DNA from: Verrucomicrobiia bacterium
GTDB taxonomy: Bacteria; Verrucomicrobiota; Verrucomicrobiia; Verrucomicrobiales; DEV007
Assembly: GCA_030425385.1 (NCBI GenBank)
Contig: JAUIAH010000003.1
Span: forward strand, 1-64,000
Reading direction: 5' to 3'
Length of the DNA: 64,000 bases
Under the pieces are notes generated by a model that was not told where the DNA came from, ran no database searches, and saw only the letters and a program-made list of their open reading frames with translations. Shown here piece after piece: positions 26,246-37,000 of the stretch. The stretch's first letter is position 1. The number at the start of each line of letters is the position of its first letter. A program made the translations under genes and the position numbers.

Positions 26246-27274
26246 ATGAGAGCGATTCGAATCAAAGGGGAGCCTGGGGCGGCGTCTAACTGTTACCACG
26301 TGATGTCTCGAATCATTGAGGGGCGGTTTGTGCTGGAGGGGCCGGTGAAGGAGAAATTTCGGGAACTCTTGGAGATTCAGTGCGGGTTTGCCGGGGTGGA
26401 GTTGATCACGTTCTGCTTGATGTCGAATCACATCCATTTGCTGATCGAGGTGCCGAATGCGGAGGAACATCGCGCGGCGATTGATGATGCGGAGTTGCTG
26501 CGACGGTTGGCGTTGGTGACGACCTCCGAGGAACAGTTGATTGGGGTGCGGCAGATGTTAGCGCGGATGAAAGAACAGTGTCCTGAGAAGGGGTATCCCG
26601 AGTATCGGCAACGCTTTCTGAATCGGATGGCGGATGTGTCGATGTTCATGAAGGAACTGAAGCAGCGGTTCACCCAGTGGTATAACAAACAGGTTCGGCG
26701 CAAGGGGCCGCTTTGGGAGGATCGGTTTAAAAGTGTGTTGTTAGAGAATGACGAGACGGTGTTGCTGACGATGGCAGCTTACATCGACCTGAATCCGGTG
26801 CGGGCGGGGATCGTGGAAGATCCGAAGGATTATCGGTGGAGCGGGTATGGGGAGGCGGTGGCGGGGAATAGGGCGCGGCGTCGGGGATTGATGCGGGTGT
26901 TAGGGGTGGAGCATGGGGGTCCTCAGCAATGGCGAACGTGTCAGGCGCAGTATCGGCTTTATTTGTATGGGTTTGGGGAAGCGGAGGCTGGCGAGGCTGC
27001 TGGCCAAGGGCGAGCAGGTATTCAGGGGAAATCGGTGGAGAAGGTGGTGCGACAGGGAGGGCAATTGAGCCTGGCGCAGGTGGTGCGGGTGCGTGTCCGC
27101 TACTTCAGTGAAGGCTTGGCCTTGGGGAGTGAGGCCTTCATTGAGGAGGTGTTTGCGCGGCATCGGGAGGGGATGCGGGTGAAGCGTGCGCGTGGGGCGC
27201 GCCCGGTGAAGGCGGCGGGGATGGAGAAATGGCGGGGGCTGGTGGATCTTCGAAACGAGCGGCTGAAGTTGTAG
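26246..27274 (+). CDS. REP-associated tyrosine (Y1, IS200-like) transposase, copy A
   Basis: This 342-residue protein has the Y1 transposase core: 'YHVMSRIIEGRFVL', 'FCLMSNHIHLLIEV' with the catalytic HxH, 'RFTQWYNKQVRRKGPLWEDR' with the nucleophile Tyr, and 'YIDLNPVRAGIVEDPKDYRWSGY'. A C-terminal extension of about 120 residues follows, typical of the long RAYT group. Such proteins are domesticated single-copy transposases that move short palindromic REP sequences. Local GC richness and G-rich strand bias differ from neighbouring genes. It starts at ATG 26246 (or GTG 26243). A related copy lies at 56502. Confidence 0.9.
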   Translation: MRAIRIKGEPGAASNCYHVMSRIIEGRFVLEGPVKEKFRELLEIQCGFAGVELITFCLMSNHIHLLIEVPNAEEHRAAIDDAELLRRLALVTTSEEQLIGVRQMLARMKEQCPEKGYPEYRQRFLNRMADVSMFMKELKQRFTQWYNKQVRRKGPLWEDRFKSVLLENDETVLLTMAAYIDLNPVRAGIVEDPKDYRWSGYGEAVAGNRARRRGLMRVLGVEHGGPQQWRTCQAQYRLYLYGFGEAEAGEAAGQGRAGIQGKSVEKVVRQGGQLSLAQVVRVRVRYFSEGLALGSEAFIEEVFARHREGMRVKRARGARPVKAAGMEKWRGLVDLRNERLKL

Positions 27275-27395
27275 TGATCCTTCCCAGATGCGTCGTCTAA
27301 GCTTAAAGGCGTCCGCAAAGCACGACTGGGCATGTTTGCGTTGAACTTGCATCGTTGTCGCTGCCATGAGACGAAGGTTTCTCTCGGAGAACCAT

Positions 27396-29732
27396 ATGCC
27401 ACGCTTCCCACACTTCCTCGCCGCCATCTTGCTGATTGCGACTCTCGTCTCGTGCCAGCGGAAAGAAGCAACGGGTGTGCGCCAAGAACGATCTTCTAGC
27501 CCTGACAAAGCCACCTTTGTGGGATCCCAGAGGTGTGCAGCCTGTCATCAGCAGGAAATGGACGATTGGCAAGAGAGCGATCACCATTTGGCCATGCAGG
27601 CTGCGAATGCGGAGACAGTGCTCGGCGATTTCGATGACGTGGTCTTCTCACACTTTGGAATCAAATCGACGCTCTTTAAGAAAGGGGATCGCTTCTTTGT
27701 GAGGACGCCGAATGGCGAGGGTGACCTGACCGAGTATCCCGTCGACTATACCTTTGGACACTATCCCTTACAGCAGTATCTGATTCCCTTTCCCGGTGGG
27801 CGTTACCAAGCCTTGAACATTTGTTGGGATTCGCGTCCAGCGGAGGAGGGCGGGCAACGATGGTTCCATCTCTATCCCAATGAGGCGATGCCGCATGATG
27901 ATGTGCTGCATTGGACACGCGAGCATTTCAATTGGAATTACATGTGTGCCGACTGCCATTCGACTGAACTGAAGAAGAATTACGACGTGGCGAGCAACAC
28001 GTATCAAACCACCTGGTCTGAGATGAATGTCAGTTGTGAGGCCTGTCACGGGCCTGGCTCCGAGCATGTGGTCTGGGCTCAAGCGCCAGAGACCTATGCC
28101 GGTGACGCCATGGGCTTGGTGGTTCAGCTCAAAGAGGCATCCCCGGGCCATTGGCTGCAGGATCCGGAAACCAACAAGCCCGTACGCAGTCACCCGCTCG
28201 AATCTCAAACCCAGCTGGAAACTTGTGCGCGCTGCCATTCGCATCGTCGCATCCTGGAAGAATCCTTTACCCATGGCCAACGCTTTGCCGATACGCATCG
28301 GCCCTCCATCCTTGAGGACCTCCTCTATCATGATGACGGACAGATTGATGAAGAGGTCTACGTTTATGGATCGTTTGTGCAAAGCAAGATGCATCATGCA
28401 GGGGTGCAATGCACGGATTGCCATCATCCACACACCATGAAGCCACGCTTCGAGGGCAATCTCCTCTGCGCGCAATGTCATCAGGCGGGGCTCTATGACA
28501 CGCCCTCACATCATCATCATGAGATGGGCTCAAGTGGCGCTCAGTGTGTGGAGTGCCACATGCCTACAAAACATTACATGGTCGTCGATCCACGCCGGGA
28601 TCACAGTTTGCGCATCCCCCGGCCCGATCTTTCCGAGACGATGGGCACGCCCAATGCCTGTAATCAATGCCACAAGGATCAGTCGGCGTCATGGGCGGCT
28701 GCGGCGTTGCGTGCGTGGTTGGAAGAAAGTGGCAAGCCTGCGCTTCCTGAGCACTATGGACAAATGTTAGCAGCGGGGCGCGCGCGGGCTGAAGGAGCAG
28801 AAGCACGGCTGGTTGATCTCCTGGCTGATCAGGAATCACCAGCCATTGTACGAGCGACAGCGTTAGCGGTGTTGGGCGAACGGCCGACTCAGGCCAGCGC
28901 GCAGGCTGCCTTGACAGCGTTGTCAGATCCCAACCCGGCCGTCCGCGAGACTGCCTTGACGAGCTTGGAAGCGATCGATGTGCGCCAACGGGTGCAGTTG
29001 GCGGCTGCTCTTCTGCGCGATCCGCTGCGCTCTGTGCGTATCGAAGCGGCGCGTGTCTTGGCCCCTGCGGTTCCGTTAGGATTGCTAAAGGGTGAGGATC
29101 AGCGAGCGTTCAATCGTGCGCTGGGCGAGTATGAACGTTCCTTGCAAGCCGTGGCTGACCGGCCCGGAGCACACATGGGGCTAGGCGTGCTCTACAGCAA
29201 TCTGGGCGATGCCAACCGGGCGGAAGAAGCCTATCGTCAAGCCATCCATGTGGAACCGAGGCATGCCCAATCACGGGTCAATCTTGCCGACTTGGTATTT
29301 CGGTTAGGGAATGTTGCAGAGGCGCAGAAGCTTCTGCAAGAGGCAGTCGCACTGCAGCCAGACAATGGCATCTATCACGAGGCCCTGGGGCGTCATTGGA
29401 TTCGGGTGAAAGACTATCAGCGGGGAGTGCGCTCAATCGCACGAGCGGCGCAGTTGATGCCTGATAATGCGGCGATCCATTTCTTCTATGGAGTGGCTCT
29501 CAATCAACTCGGCACCTTGGAACAAGCTCTCCCGGTGCTTCAACAGGCGCACGTGATCGAACCGGACAACGCCGAGTATCTCTCTGGCATCGTCACGATT
29601 TGTCGCGATCGAAGACGCTGGGATCTTGCATTGCCCTATGCGCAGGAACTCGTCCGGCGCCACCCTCAACAACCTGCCTACGGCGATCTCCTACGACAGA
29701 TTCAGTCTCAATCTTCCCAATCTCAACCCTAG
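27396..29732 (+). CDS. Octaheme cytochrome c / HEAT / TPR lipoprotein
   Basis: This is a ~778-residue lipoprotein (lipobox 'LIATLVSC') starting at ATG 27396. Eight CxxCH haem-c motifs occur in order: CAACH, CADCH, CEACH, CARCH, CTDCH, CAQCH, CVECH and CNQCH. They are followed by HEAT-like repeats ('LLADQESPAIVRATALAVLG') and then TPR repeats ('GVLYSNLGDANRAEEAYRQA', 'AIHFFYGVALNQLG'). This is the layout of the cytochrome c-554-like multihaem TPR proteins of Planctomycetota and Verrucomicrobiota. Likely roles are periplasmic electron transfer or detoxification of N or S compounds; the substrate is not evident. pdxH starts 8 bases downstream. Confidence 0.85.
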   Translation: MPRFPHFLAAILLIATLVSCQRKEATGVRQERSSSPDKATFVGSQRCAACHQQEMDDWQESDHHLAMQAANAETVLGDFDDVVFSHFGIKSTLFKKGDRFFVRTPNGEGDLTEYPVDYTFGHYPLQQYLIPFPGGRYQALNICWDSRPAEEGGQRWFHLYPNEAMPHDDVLHWTREHFNWNYMCADCHSTELKKNYDVASNTYQTTWSEMNVSCEACHGPGSEHVVWAQAPETYAGDAMGLVVQLKEASPGHWLQDPETNKPVRSHPLESQTQLETCARCHSHRRILEESFTHGQRFADTHRPSILEDLLYHDDGQIDEEVYVYGSFVQSKMHHAGVQCTDCHHPHTMKPRFEGNLLCAQCHQAGLYDTPSHHHHEMGSSGAQCVECHMPTKHYMVVDPRRDHSLRIPRPDLSETMGTPNACNQCHKDQSASWAAAALRAWLEESGKPALPEHYGQMLAAGRARAEGAEARLVDLLADQESPAIVRATALAVLGERPTQASAQAALTALSDPNPAVRETALTSLEAIDVRQRVQLAAALLRDPLRSVRIEAARVLAPAVPLGLLKGEDQRAFNRALGEYERSLQAVADRPGAHMGLGVLYSNLGDANRAEEAYRQAIHVEPRHAQSRVNLADLVFRLGNVAEAQKLLQEAVALQPDNGIYHEALGRHWIRVKDYQRGVRSIARAAQLMPDNAAIHFFYGVALNQLGTLEQALPVLQQAHVIEPDNAEYLSGIVTICRDRRRWDLALPYAQELVRRHPQQPAYGDLLRQIQSQSSQSQP

Positions 29733-29740
29733 CAAGTAAC

Positions 29741-30382
29741 GTGAAAGATCTCAGTCATCACCGCCGCGAATATCTAGCCGATGGGCTCCATCGAGAGCAC
29801 CTGCAGGACGACCCAATCCATCAATTTGCCCTCTGGTTTGAGGAGGCCTGCAAGGCCGAGATCCTCGAGCCGAATGCCATGACCGTGGCTACCTGTGGCG
29901 CTGATGGCCATCCTTCGCAGCGCACGGTGCTGCTCAAGAAATTTGATGCCCAGGGATTCGTCTTCTTCACGAACTACGGCAGCAACAAGGCAAAGCAGAT
30001 TGCGGAGAATGCGAATGTCAGTCTCCATTTCTTGTGGCTCCCTCTGGAGCGTCAAGTGAACCTCTCAGGTACTGCTGAGAAGATTTCGTCTGCCGAGACC
30101 TTGAAGTATTTCATCACGCGTCCTTTGGAGAGTCAGTTAGGGGCGTGGGCGTCCTCGCAGAGCGGTGTCATCTCCTCCCGCAAGGCCCTCCAAATGAAGC
30201 TAACCGAGGTGAAGCAAAAGTTTCGCGATGGGAAAGTGCCCGTTCCCAGTTTCTGGGGAGGTTATCGAGTCGTGCCGCGCACGATCGAGTTCTGGCAGGG
30301 CGGAGCGGGGCGCCTGCATGATCGCTTTCTCTACTCGAAACAGGAAGATTCGTCGTGGATGATCGAGCGGCTCGCTCCGTGA
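29741..30382 (+). CDS. pdxH: Pyridoxamine 5'-phosphate oxidase PdxH
   Basis: This 213-residue protein is the usual length for PdxH. The FMN-dependent enzyme oxidises pyridoxine or pyridoxamine phosphate to PLP. Motifs include 'NAMTVATCGADGHPSQRTVLLK', 'GFVFFTNYGSNKAKQI', 'LPLERQVNLSGTAEKI', 'SQSGVISSRK', 'PVPSFWGGYRVVPRTIEFWQG' and the C-terminal 'RLHDRFLY' and 'WMIERLAP'. It starts with GTG at 29741, chosen because the conserved N-terminus begins there and the upstream frame overlaps the cytochrome gene. It is probably translated from the same mRNA as the cytochrome gene. Confidence 0.95.
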   Translation: MKDLSHHRREYLADGLHREHLQDDPIHQFALWFEEACKAEILEPNAMTVATCGADGHPSQRTVLLKKFDAQGFVFFTNYGSNKAKQIAENANVSLHFLWLPLERQVNLSGTAEKISSAETLKYFITRPLESQLGAWASSQSGVISSRKALQMKLTEVKQKFRDGKVPVPSFWGGYRVVPRTIEFWQGGAGRLHDRFLYSKQEDSSWMIERLAP

Positions 30383-30467
30383 TCGTGTGTTCTATTCGCT
30401 TGCCGCGTCGATTGCTTCTGGGTGAGGTTTAGAAACTGAGTCTGAACTCAACCATCCCAAGAACTCC

Positions 30468-31364
30468 ATGAATGCGACTGCTACGAAACACCCGCCGATC
30501 CCACAGGAAGCCTTTGATTGGTACGATGAATACGCCCACGGAGTCATTGGGCGGCGGACCTTCATGACGCGACTGTCTACCCTGGTCACGGCGACATTGA
30601 CGATGAATGTGTTGTTAGACGCCCTCATGCCCAACTACGCGCACGCCGAGCAGGTGTCTTTCAATGACCCTGACATCAAGGCGACCTATGCCACGTTTCC
30701 TTCGCCCAATGGTCATGAGGAAGGCCGTGGCTACCTGGTGAAACCTGCTGATGCGGATGGCAAGGTGCCAGCGGTCTTGGTCGTGCACGAGAATCGCGGC
30801 CTCAATCCTCACATCAAAGATGTCGCTCGACGGGTGGCCAAGGCAGGCTTCCTCGCCTTCGCTCCCGATGCGCTGCATCCGTTAGGCGGTTATCCCGGCA
30901 ATGACGACGAGGGTCGATCAATGCAGCGTTCCATGGAGCGAGCCAAGATCGAAGCGGATTTCATTGCCGCAGCGACTTTTCTGAAGGAGCACGAGTCAAG
31001 CACGGGGAAGCTCGGCGCGGTGGGCTTCTGCTTTGGGGGCTATGTGGTCAACATGTTAGCCGCCGCCATCCCAGATCAACTGAACGCGGGCGTGCCGTTC
31101 TACGGCACTCCTGCTGCCAAGGAGATTCGCAAAGACATCAAAGCACCTTTGCTGATTCAACTGGCAGAACTCGATGGCCGTGTGAATGCGAGTTGGCCCG
31201 AGTATGAGGAGGACTTGAAAGCCGCTAAGGTGGACTACACCATGCACATGTATGAGAAAGCCAACCATGGCTTTCACAATGATTCCACGGGGCGTTACGA
31301 CGAGAAGATGGCGGAGTTGGCCTGGGAACGGACAGTGGCTTTCTTCAAGAAACATCTCAGTTAG
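30468..31364 (+). CDS. Dienelactone hydrolase family protein with Tat-like signal
   Basis: This is a 298-residue alpha/beta hydrolase. The N-terminus has '[23 protein letters not shown]', a twin-arginine-type signal preceded by about 28 residues. The catalytic triad of dienelactone hydrolases is visible: Cys 188 in '[10 protein letters not shown]', an Asp in '[10 protein letters not shown]' and a His in 'ANHGFHNDS'. '[20 protein letters not shown]' is also typical. It likely hydrolyses a lactone or ester in the periplasm. Such Tat-exported family members are annotated as carboxymethylenebutenolidases, but true substrates are rarely known. Confidence 0.85.
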   Translation: MNATATKHPPIPQEAFDWYDEYAHGVIGRRTFMTRLSTLVTATLTMNVLLDALMPNYAHAEQVSFNDPDIKATYATFPSPNGHEEGRGYLVKPADADGKVPAVLVVHENRGLNPHIKDVARRVAKAGFLAFAPDALHPLGGYPGNDDEGRSMQRSMERAKIEADFIAAATFLKEHESSTGKLGAVGFCFGGYVVNMLAAAIPDQLNAGVPFYGTPAAKEIRKDIKAPLLIQLAELDGRVNASWPEYEEDLKAAKVDYTMHMYEKANHGFHNDSTGRYDEKMAELAWERTVAFFKKHLS

Positions 31365-31400
31365 CTCGCTGGCTAGCGCTTTCCTATTATAGCTGTCGGT

Positions 31401-32795
31401 TTGTCGATTCTACGTCCTCTCGTCCTGGCTTTGGCGCTCATGCTAGCGTTGATCTTCCCGTCGTGTGTGGGAGGATCGCGTGGCCTGGTGTCTGCGGTGG
31501 TGGAGGTAGCGCCGCACTATCATGAAGGCGGTTCGTTTGAGACGGCAGCGCCTGTATGCGATCCCTGGTGGGAGGCGTTTCACGAAGGAGCGCTCGATCG
31601 CTTCATGAAACAGGCGTTGTCGCGCAACCTCGAATTGCAAGCGGCAGCGGCCCGCATTGCCCAGGCAGAGGCCGCGTTTCGCCAAGCCGGGGGACAACTC
31701 CTTCCGCAGGTGACGGCCGATGGCTCGTTTGGGACGCGTTGGATTCTCGCCGATGCCGACGATGCTTCACCGAATCGGGAGACGAGCGCTGATTTGGGAG
31801 GGTTGCTAGACTGGGAGCTGGATTTGTGGGGACGTCTGCGTGCGGCGCGGGATGCTCGGCGGTTGGAGCGTGAGGCCACGGTGGCCGACTGGCAAGGCGC
31901 GCGCTTGCTGCTGTCTGTGGCGGTGGCGGAGACCTACTTCGAGCTCTTGGAGCAGCAACGGCAGTTGCGTTTGTTAGAAGAACAGATCGAAGCTGGGCAG
32001 ACCTTGCTCGACCTCACGGAATTGCGTTTTGGGCAGGCACAGTCTTCAGTGGTGGATGTCCTGCAGCAACGGGAGCAATTGGCGGCGACCAAGACATTGG
32101 TGCCGATTGTGGAGGGACGTTTGCGGCAATTGCAGTATGCGCTCGACGTGTTGTTAGGCCGTGCTCCTGGAACTGGAAGCGCCGTTCCCGAGCGCAAAGT
32201 GCCCGTGCCTCCAACGCTTGGCGAGATTGGCGTTCCCATGGATCTATGGCGACAGCGTCCGGACCTCCTGGCAGCCATGAACCGGGTCGCGGCCCTGGAT
32301 CGCGAGGTTGCCGAGGCCATTGCCGATCGTCTCCCGCGTGTGTCGCTCCGGACTGGTCTCAGCAGTCTTGGCAGTCCTCGCATAGACACCATCGTTGCCA
32401 ATGCGCTAGCGGCAGTCACCGCGCCCTTGATCGATGGTGGGGTGCGCCAGGCAGAGATCGCCAAGCGACGAGCGGCCCTGCAGGAGGCTTTGGCAACCCT
32501 GTCAAATGCCTATTTGGAAGCCGTGCGCGATGTGGAGACCGCCTTGGCCTTGGAGCGCGCTCAAGGAAAGCATCTCCACTTGTTAGAAGAACAACTGGAT
32601 ACCGCGCAGAGCTTGTTGCGAGAGTCTCGCAATCGTTACCGCCAGGGACTGACCGATTATTTGCCTGTGCTCACCGCACTCGTCACCGTGCAGCGTTTGG
32701 AACGTGATCGCATCACCAGTCGGCGCGAATGGTTGAGTGCCCGCATCGCCTTGCATCGCGCGCTAGGAGGCCCGATGGGGAAACAATCTCGATAG
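31401..32795 (+). CDS. RND efflux outer-membrane lipoprotein (TolC/NodT family)
   Basis: This is a 464-residue outer-membrane factor. It has a lipoprotein signal ('LMLALIFPSC') and two repeated coiled-coil halves ('NLELQAAAARIAQAEAAFRQ', 'DLLAAMNRVAALDREVAEA'). 'DLGGLLDWELDLWGRLRAARD' and 'RYRQGLTDYLPVLTALVTVQ' are hallmarks of the NodT/OprM group. It starts with TTG at 31401; ATG 31440 would cut the signal. It is the first gene of a three-gene efflux operon, 4 bases before the adaptor gene. Confidence 0.9.
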   Translation: MSILRPLVLALALMLALIFPSCVGGSRGLVSAVVEVAPHYHEGGSFETAAPVCDPWWEAFHEGALDRFMKQALSRNLELQAAAARIAQAEAAFRQAGGQLLPQVTADGSFGTRWILADADDASPNRETSADLGGLLDWELDLWGRLRAARDARRLEREATVADWQGARLLLSVAVAETYFELLEQQRQLRLLEEQIEAGQTLLDLTELRFGQAQSSVVDVLQQREQLAATKTLVPIVEGRLRQLQYALDVLLGRAPGTGSAVPERKVPVPPTLGEIGVPMDLWRQRPDLLAAMNRVAALDREVAEAIADRLPRVSLRTGLSSLGSPRIDTIVANALAAVTAPLIDGGVRQAEIAKRRAALQEALATLSNAYLEAVRDVETALALERAQGKHLHLLEEQLDTAQSLLRESRNRYRQGLTDYLPVLTALVTVQRLERDRITSRREWLSARIALHRALGGPMGKQSR

Positions 32796-32799
32796 TCAC

Positions 32800-34002
32800 G
32801 TGTCCGCTTTGAATCGCTCCTCGAAATCGCTTCCTAGCATTCTGCTTGTTCTGGTCATCCTCATCTTGGGTGGGGGTGTCACCGCGTATCTGATGATGAC
32901 TGCCCCCACGACCGAGCCGACGGAGAAACCGAAGGCCGTCAAGATCGTCCAAGTGATGGAAGCGACGGGGGCGACGGAGACCATTCATGTCACCGCCGAG
33001 GGCGTGGTGCTTCCCATCCGCGAGGTGACCATCAAGCCAGAAGTGCGTGGGCGTATCCTGGCGCATCATCCCGCGCTAATCTTGGGAGGGCGCCTGCGCG
33101 AAGACGAGGAGCTTGTTAGAATCGATCCAGCGGATTACGAACTTGCTCTCACGGAACATCAGGCCGCCTTGGAGGAAGCCGAGTTTGCCATCGAGGTTGA
33201 GCAAGGCAGGCAAGTGATTGCCCAGCGCGAGTTCGCTCTCTTGGAGAAGGATCTGCAGGCGGATGACGTGAACCAGGCCTTAGTGCTGCGCCAACCGCAC
33301 TTGGAACGAGCGGAGGCGTTGTTAGCCAAGGCCAAGAATGAGATTGCTAAGGCCGAGCTCGCCCTGACACGCACCACCATTCGCGCGCCGTTCAACGCCG
33401 TGGTGATTGAGGAATCGGTCGAGAAAGGGCAACTGATCGACTCTAGCGATACCATCTGCAAGCTAGCCGGGACGGATGCGTTCTGGGTGCAAGTGACCGT
33501 TCCTTTCGAGGACTTGAAGTGGATTCAGTTCCCAGGACAAGACCGCTCGGGTTCGCAAGCCACGGTCATTCACGATCGCGGCGGTGAGAGCCTAGCAGAA
33601 TGGCCAGGTGTCGTCGATCAATTGCTAACTGATCTGCAGCCGAATACGCGCAAGGCGCGCGTGCTCATTCGAGTCGATGATCCGTTAGGATTGTATGGCA
33701 GCGATGAGGCTTCGGCATCACCTCTCTTCCTGGGTAACTTTGTGAGGGTGCGGATCGAGGCCGGCACCTTGGACAACGTCATCGATATCCCGCGGGAAGC
33801 GTTGCGAGGTGACGATGAGCTTTGGGTCGTGGATCAGGCCGAGACCCTACAGATTCGCCAAACGAAAGTGCTGTGGAAACGCAAGGACTCGCTTCTGGTC
33901 GAGAATGTGCTCCAGGCAGGGGAGCGTGTCATTGTGAGTGACCTCCGGGCCGCGCTCCCAGGCATGCAGGTATCCGCGCAACCTCGAGCCACCTCGCCGT
34001 GA
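32800..34002 (+). CDS. RND efflux periplasmic adaptor (HlyD/MFP family)
   Basis: This 400-residue adaptor has one N-terminal membrane anchor ('SILLVLVILILGGGVTAYLM'). A lipoyl-type half ('GVVLPIREVTIKPEVRGRIL') follows, then a coiled-coil hairpin, the second lipoyl half ('TTIRAPFNAVVIEESVEKGQ'), and beta-barrel and membrane-proximal domains ('VRVRIEAGTLDNVIDIPREAL'). It bridges the inner-membrane pump and the outer-membrane factor encoded on either side. It starts with GTG 32800 and overlaps the pump gene by 4 bases (GTGA at 33999-34002). Confidence 0.92.
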   Translation: MSALNRSSKSLPSILLVLVILILGGGVTAYLMMTAPTTEPTEKPKAVKIVQVMEATGATETIHVTAEGVVLPIREVTIKPEVRGRILAHHPALILGGRLREDEELVRIDPADYELALTEHQAALEEAEFAIEVEQGRQVIAQREFALLEKDLQADDVNQALVLRQPHLERAEALLAKAKNEIAKAELALTRTTIRAPFNAVVIEESVEKGQLIDSSDTICKLAGTDAFWVQVTVPFEDLKWIQFPGQDRSGSQATVIHDRGGESLAEWPGVVDQLLTDLQPNTRKARVLIRVDDPLGLYGSDEASASPLFLGNFVRVRIEAGTLDNVIDIPREALRGDDELWVVDQAETLQIRQTKVLWKRKDSLLVENVLQAGERVIVSDLRAALPGMQVSAQPRATSP

Positions 34003-37000
34003 CCGCTTCGCCCACAGAGCATCGGGGCCTCCTGGCCTGGTTTGCCCGCAATCACGTGGCGGCGAATCTCCTCATGATTGCGGTGGTGACCGTGGGATTG
34101 GTGGCGGCCACCAAGATCAAGCAAGAGGTCTATCCAAGTTTCGAAATTGATACGGTTTCCATCCGCATGCAGTACCGTGGGGCCAGCCCGGAGGAGGTGG
34201 AGACCTCAATCGTCTTGCCGATCGAGTCCGAACTGCGTGGCATGGAACTCGTGCGGCGCGTCGTTGCCAATGCCCGTGAAGGGGGGGCGAGCGTGGTCGT
34301 GGAGATCAATCCAGGCTTTGACCGGAACCGGGCTCTCCAGGAAATTACCGCCGCCGTGCAGCGGGTCAGCCTCTTTCCTGACGATGCGGAGTTGCCAGTC
34401 ATTGCGTTAGGAAGTGGGCGTCGCCGTAGCGTGATGAGCATCGCTGTCTATGGCGATCTCAGTGAACGCACCTTGGTGGACTTTGCGCGCCAGTTGCAAG
34501 ATGGCTTGTTAGCCGATCCCGACATCGCTCTGGTATCTGTGTCAGGGATGCGTGAGCCGGAGATTCACATCGAGATCCCTCAGGAACAGCTTCGTGCGCT
34601 TGGTCTGACCTTGGGTGATGTGGCGCGCACCATTGATGCTTCTGCGCTCGATGTGCCAGCGGGAACATTGAAGACGCCTGGGGGCGATATCCTGCTCAAG
34701 ACGACCGAGCGGCGTGACTTCGCGAGTGAATTTCGCAATCTAGAGGTCATCAGTACCATGGACGGGTCTAAGGTGCGTCTGTCAGAGATCGCATCAGTCC
34801 GAGACGACTTTGAGGAGTCAGACCGGGAGGCCTATTTCAATGGGCAACGCGCGGTCTTCCTCTCAGTCTACAGCTCGGAGGAACAGCCGCCCCTCAAGAT
34901 CGCGGCTGCCGTGCGTCGTTTCATCGAGAAACAGCGTCCCAGTCTGCCGCCCTCAGTGGGAGTGACTCTCACGCGAGATCGCTCGGATGACTATCAAGAA
35001 CGCATTTCCCTTCTCTTTCAGAATGGAGCCATCGGTCTGATCCTCGTGTTGCTCGCATTGGGATTGCTGTTAGAGCTGCGCGTGGCGTTCTGGACCGCTA
35101 TTGGCATTCCTGTTTCGATCATCGGGTCGCTGGTCCTTCTGCCGGTGCTCGATGCTACCATCAACATGATTTCACTCTTTGGCTTTATCATCACGTTAGG
35201 CATCGTGGTGGATGACGCCGTGGTGGTGGGCGAAGACATCTTTCACAAGATCAGTCAGGGCATGCCGCGCTTGGATGCGGCCGTGGAAGGCGTGCGTCAG
35301 ATGTCGGTGCCGGTGGTGTTTGCGGTTTCGACCAACATCATCGCTTTCCTACCCTTGCTCTTCGTCACGGGGGAGGCGGGGCTCTTCTTCAAGGTACTGC
35401 CGGCGGTGGTCATCGCTGTCTTCACGGTATCACTGGTGGAGTGCTTGCTGATCTTACCCGCTCACTTGAGCAGCAAACGCCAGCGCCACGCAGTTGATGG
35501 ACGGTTGTCATTGTTTGAGCGCTTTGATAGGAAGCAGGCCGCCTTCCGAGAGCATCTGGACGGCGTCATGGAACGTAGCTACGAGCCGCTCTTGCAGGCA
35601 GCGATCCGGCATCGCGCCATCACGATCAGTGTCTTCGTCACGGCATTGGCTGTGGTGGGTGGGTACGTCGCGAGTGGACGGATCGACTTCGCGTTTCGCC
35701 CGACCATTGAGACGAATTTCATCCAGGCTGAGATCGAGATGCCCTCTGGCACGCCCATAGATCGCACGCGTGAAGTGGCTATGGAGATTGAGGCGGCCGC
35801 GCGACGGGCAGTCGAGCGCACGGGGGAGGAAGGGATTCTGGTGGGGATCTTTAATGAGATCGCCGAGCGCTCTAGCAATGAAGCCGAAGTGTCCGTCACG
35901 CTAGTCCCTCAAAGTCAGCGGACCATCACGGGTGGGGAATTTGCCAGTGTGTGGCGTGAGGAGATTGGAACCATTTCCGATCTGGAATCGCTCTTCTTCG
36001 ACTACATCTTCGGGCCGGGTGGGTCGGCAGAGATCGATATCCAATTGGCGCATCCGGAGGTGGAAACCTTGCGTGCGGCCGCGAGCGATGTGGCGGAAGC
36101 CATCGCGCTTTACCCTGGGGTGAAAGACGTCCGCAAAGGCTTTGGCCGAGAGATGCCGCAGTTCAATTTCGAGATCAAGCCGGCCGGGCGCAGCATGGGG
36201 ATCACGGCAGACGAGCTGGGGCGACAGATCCGCCATGCGTTCTATGGCGCCGAGGCGCTGCGGCAGCCGCGCGGGCATGATGAGTTGCGCGTGATGGTGA
36301 AACTGCCAGAAGAAGCGCGCCGATCACTCTCCGGTTTGGAAGACCTACTTGTGCGCGCGCCCAATGGGGGTGAGATCCCGCTCGGCCAAGCTGCTGACGT
36401 TATTTCCACCAGCGCCCCTGTCCGCATTGAGCGGGTGAACGGCGCGCGCGTCCTCAACGTGACGGGCAATGTGATTCTCGGAGAAACAACGGGAAACAAA
36501 GTGTTAGGTGCCTTTGCGCAGAATGAACTGCCTGCCATTCTAGCTAAGTATCCAGGCCTTCGCTACACCTTTGAAGGGGAACAGCGGGAGCAACGGGAAG
36601 CGATGGATGGCTTGCTCTGGGGGCTGGTGGCCTCAGTCTTCGTGATCTATGCGCTCATGGCGTCGCTGCTGCGTAGTTACGTGCAGGCGTTTGTCGTTCT
36701 CCTCACCATTCCATGGAGTCTTGCAGGAGCGGTTGTTGGCCACATCTTGCTCGGGTTCGAACTCAGTGTCTTCAGTGTCTTCGGCATGATTGCCCTTTGT
36801 GGGATGGTTGTGAACGGTGCCTTTGTCCTAGCTGTGACACGCAATCGGTATCTGTCAGAGGGGCGAGATGCAGGCCAGGTGACCAAGCTCGCGGCACAGC
36901 GCCGTTTCCGCCCGATCTTCCTCACCTCACTCACGACCTTTCTCGGGTTGGGTCCCATGATCTTCGAGACGTCCATCCAGGCAAAGTTTCTCGTGCCCAT

